A DNA stretch of 6,760 bases from Chitinivibrionales bacterium (GTDB lineage Bacteria > Fibrobacterota > Chitinivibrionia > Chitinivibrionales > WJKA01). A program made the position numbers and the translations under genes. Below, piece by piece: positions 4,179-6,760 of the stretch (within the stretch, counting starts at the first letter, position 1; each line of letters begins with the position of its first letter). The stretch is taken from NCBI GenBank assembly GCA_014729375.1, contig WJKA01000285.1, positions 1-6,760 of the forward strand. The letters are read 5' to 3'. The notes under the pieces are model-generated. The model made no database searches. It was not told the DNA's origin and was given only the letters and a program-made list of their open reading frames with translations.

Positions 4179-6760
4179 ATGTTTACGTACATTGGTTTTT
4201 TCTTTTTTCTGCTTGGATGCATTCCACTGTTTCTGACAGTGCAGAAATCGAGTCGTGTTTCCCGGGAGCAATTCAGAAAAGGCCTGCGCAATTCCGCAGC
4301 AGTCATAATAATTGATTTGCTCATTATTATTGCGTTCAATATATTCGGCGCGCTCTATACCGATCTGCTCTGGTTTGAAAACCTGGGATATGATAAACGG
4401 TTCTGGACAGTGGTCGGCTCGCGGATCATTCTTTATGCTGTCGGCGCGGTGGCTGCTTTTGTTTTTGTCTATCTCATGATGAAAACATCGACTCAGAAAT
4501 TGTCAACAGGGACACCGAAATATCCGGCAATTATTGCCGTGGCCGTTGCACTGATCATGGGGTTCGGGATAAGTGGCCTCTGGAACGAAATACTTCTTTT
4601 TGTCAACAGGGTTCCGGGTGAGATCAAAGATCCGGTTTACAATAAAAGCACGGGATTTTATCTTTTCACCTTCCCGTTATTCTCAGCAGTACTCACCTGG
4701 CTGTTTTCTCTGATTATCGTGACCCTTATTGCGGTAATCGGCGGTCGGCTGTTCGGATTTATCGGTACGCAAGCCGGCAAGAGTACGATAACTGCCGATG
4801 ATTTCCAGCAAATCGGCTCTCTCAGGGGGCACCTGTTTTTCCTGGCAAGCCTGTTTCTTGCGGCCATGGCCGCTAATTCGTATCTGGCGATATTCAGGCT
4901 GATGTATTCCACCGAGGGAGTGGTAAACGGCGTTGGGTATGTCGATATCCATTACCGGCGGCTGGCATATATTGTTGCAATGGTTGTTTATGCCGTGTGT
5001 TCGCTTAGTACGCTGCTATGCGCTTTTTCTGCAAAGGCACGGTCCGCGTTTTTCGGAGTACGGCACAACTCGGTGCAGTGGGGAAAGTTATTTATTATCC
5101 CCGGCCTTGCAGCGGCAATCCTTATCATAGTTATCGGAATTGTCCCCGGTATTGTCACCAGTCTTGTGCTGACGCCGAATGAAATCACGCTCGAAAAGCC
5201 GTATATCAATCATAATATAAAATTTACGCGGATGGCATACGGTATCGATGATGACAATATTATACAGAGTGAATATGATGCGGGACGTGATATTACGCCG
5301 TCAATTGTCGATCAAAATACCAGATCGCTCGAAAATATACGGCTGTGGGATCCCCGGGCGCTTATTGACAATTTAAAAGAACAGCAGGAGATCAGACTTT
5401 ATTATGAATTCCATGATGTTGATATCGACCGGTACCATTTCGGCAACGATTATCGTCAGGTCATGCTCTCAACCAGGGAGCTGGCAAAGAACGATCTGGA
5501 CCCCAATTCGCAGACCTGGGTGAGTAGGAAATTGAAATATACGCATGGTTACGGACTGGTGCTGCTTCCGGTGCATGAATTTCTACCCCAGGGCGGGCCC
5601 AACCTGTTGATAAAAAATATCCCCCCCCAGGTCGGTCCCCGGGAATTTACCATCAACCGTCCGGGGATATATTATGGAGAGAGGACCAACGACTATGTTT
5701 TTGTGCGTACTTCGCAGAAGGAGTTTCATTATCCGTCGGGTGATGAAAACGTTTATACGACATATGAGGGGCGCGGGGGCGTGGGCGTCGGCTCATTTAT
5801 GCGAAAAGTCTTTTACTCATGGAAATTCGATGATTACCGGCTTCTTTTTTCGGGCTATTTCTCGCCGGAATCCCGGGTGCTGTTTTACCGGAATATCATG
5901 CAGCGTGTCCGGAACCTGGCGCCGTTTCTGGTTTTCGACCGCGATCCGTACGCGTTTATCAGCAAAGATGGGCATATTAAATACATAATCGATGCGTATA
6001 CGGTATCGCGCAATTATCCCTATTCTGAAAAATACACCGGAGACCTGGCCCATTTTTATGGTGTCAATTATATCAGAAATTCGGTAAAAGCGGTTGTTGA
6101 CGCGTACGATGGGAGCGTCGAGTTCTATATCGTTAATGAAGACGACGTTGTTATTTCGACGTATGCGCGCATTTTCCCGGGGCTGCTGAAACCCATGGGT
6201 TCGATGCCGGACGACATACAGGCGCATATCCGGTATCCCGTCGATTTTCTCGTCGTTCAATCGCAGATTTACAGCACCTATCACATGGAAGACCCCGCGG
6301 TTTTTTACCAGCGCGAGGATGTGTGGCAGTTTGCCACCGAGCGATACCGGGACAATTTCCAGACGGTGGACCCTTATTACGTGATGGTCGATTATCCTGA
6401 AGAAGACGGTATTGTTTTTTCACTGATAATGCCGTTTACCCCGCGCAACAAAAACGTGATCAATGCCTGGATGGCCGGGATATGCGACATGCCCGATTAC
6501 GGCAAGCTGCGGGTATTCACTTTTCCAAAAGGTGTCGAGGTGCTCGGGCCGCGGCAGATTGAAGCGCGGCTGGACCAGGACACCGAAATGTCCCAGGCCA
6601 TGACACTCTGGGGACAGCGGGGCTCCCGGGTGATCAGGGGAAACCTTCTGGCTATTCCCCTTTTTGACAAAAAGAAGCTTTATATCCTGTATGCGGAACC
6701 GATCTTTCTTCAGGCTGAAGATGCGCAGTTGCCTGAAATAAAGCGCATAGCCCTTGCCGA
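4179..6760 (+). CDS. UPF0182-family integral membrane protein, first 860 residues (3' end outside window)
   Basis: The frame is open from ATG 4179 to the right edge (860 codons plus two bases). It is recognised as UPF0182 (COG1615/PF03699), a family of about 900-1000 residues with no established function. The first 326 residues contain about eight hydrophobic segments (roughly 2-20, 39-60, 81-101, 116-134, 162-188, 216-238, 261-283, 305-326). A large soluble part follows, probably outside the membrane. Family motifs: DLLWFENLGYDKRFW (62-76), ENIRLWDPRAL (385-395), IRLYYEFHDVDIDRY (405-419), QVMLSTREL (427-435), QTWVSRKLKYTHGYG (445-459), YYGERTNDYVFVRT (498-511), NLAPFLVFDRDPYAF (579-593), NYIRNSVKAVVDAYDGS (630-646), HIRYPVDFLVVQ (683-694), MPFTPRNKNVINAWMAG (751-767), LWGQRGSRVIRGNLLAIP (810-827). 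Only the C-terminal tail is missing. The N-terminus follows a good ribosome binding site. No regulatory partner is visible, and the neighbours give no clue to its job. Confidence 0.95.
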   Translation, partial: MFTYIGFFFFLLGCIPLFLTVQKSSRVSREQFRKGLRNSAAVIIIDLLIIIAFNIFGALYTDLLWFENLGYDKRFWTVVGSRIILYAVGAVAAFVFVYLMMKTSTQKLSTGTPKYPAIIAVAVALIMGFGISGLWNEILLFVNRVPGEIKDPVYNKSTGFYLFTFPLFSAVLTWLFSLIIVTLIAVIGGRLFGFIGTQAGKSTITADDFQQIGSLRGHLFFLASLFLAAMAANSYLAIFRLMYSTEGVVNGVGYVDIHYRRLAYIVAMVVYAVCSLSTLLCAFSAKARSAFFGVRHNSVQWGKLFIIPGLAAAILIIVIGIVPGIVTSLVLTPNEITLEKPYINHNIKFTRMAYGIDDDNIIQSEYDAGRDITPSIVDQNTRSLENIRLWDPRALIDNLKEQQEIRLYYEFHDVDIDRYHFGNDYRQVMLSTRELAKNDLDPNSQTWVSRKLKYTHGYGLVLLPVHEFLPQGGPNLLIKNIPPQVGPREFTINRPGIYYGERTNDYVFVRTSQKEFHYPSGDENVYTTYEGRGGVGVGSFMRKVFYSWKFDDYRLLFSGYFSPESRVLFYRNIMQRVRNLAPFLVFDRDPYAFISKDGHIKYIIDAYTVSRNYPYSEKYTGDLAHFYGVNYIRNSVKAVVDAYDGSVEFYIVNEDDVVISTYARIFPGLLKPMGSMPDDIQAHIRYPVDFLVVQSQIYSTYHMEDPAVFYQREDVWQFATERYRDNFQTVDPYYVMVDYPEEDGIVFSLIMPFTPRNKNVINAWMAGICDMPDYGKLRVFTFPKGVEVLGPRQIEARLDQDTEMSQAMTLWGQRGSRVIRGNLLAIPLFDKKKLYILYAEPIFLQAEDAQLPEIKRIALA

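Noticed and set aside
5817..6284. 155-codon minus-strand ORF opposite the UPF0182 gene
   Set aside because: Antisense shadow; the plus frame here matches conserved UPF0182 blocks throughout.

Overview
The window holds two protein-coding blocks transcribed away from each other, separated by a gene remnant. The left half (minus strand) is a trehalose synthesis pair: treZ (malto-oligosyltrehalose trehalohydrolase, complete) followed by treY (malto-oligosyltrehalose synthase, first 432 residues, running off the left edge). The right third (plus strand) is the first 860 residues of a large UPF0182-family membrane protein of unknown function, running off the right edge. Neither edge gene meets a stop codon before the window ends.

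Layout: 1-1296 treY (partial, minus); 1289-3133 treZ (minus), overlapping treY by 8 bases; 3134-3411 non-coding spacer containing several short inverted repeats and one doubtful cysteine-rich small ORF; 3412-4003 (plus) a decayed remnant of an acyl-CoA synthetase (NDP-forming)/GNAT acetyltransferase fusion (Pat/PatZ-like), with homology spread over three reading frames and the ATP-grasp portion missing; 4004-4178 a short spacer with one hairpin; 4179-6760 the UPF0182 gene (partial).

TreY converts the reducing end of a malto-oligosaccharide or glycogen chain to a trehalose linkage, and TreZ then releases free trehalose. The 8-base overlap of the two genes and the lack of a ribosome binding site for treY point to coupled translation. 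The sequence shows no functional link between the trehalose pair and the UPF0182 gene.

Organism: clearly bacterial, with strong Shine-Dalgarno sites (AAGGAG before treZ, AGGAGG before UPF0182) and middling G+C by eye. TreYZ, UPF0182 proteins and synthetase-GNAT fusions are each spread over many phyla, so the phylum cannot be fixed from this window. An environmental, possibly anaerobic, bacterium is only a guess. I found no RNA gene, CRISPR array, insertion sequence or clearly novel system. The most unusual item is the eroded synthetase-GNAT gene.
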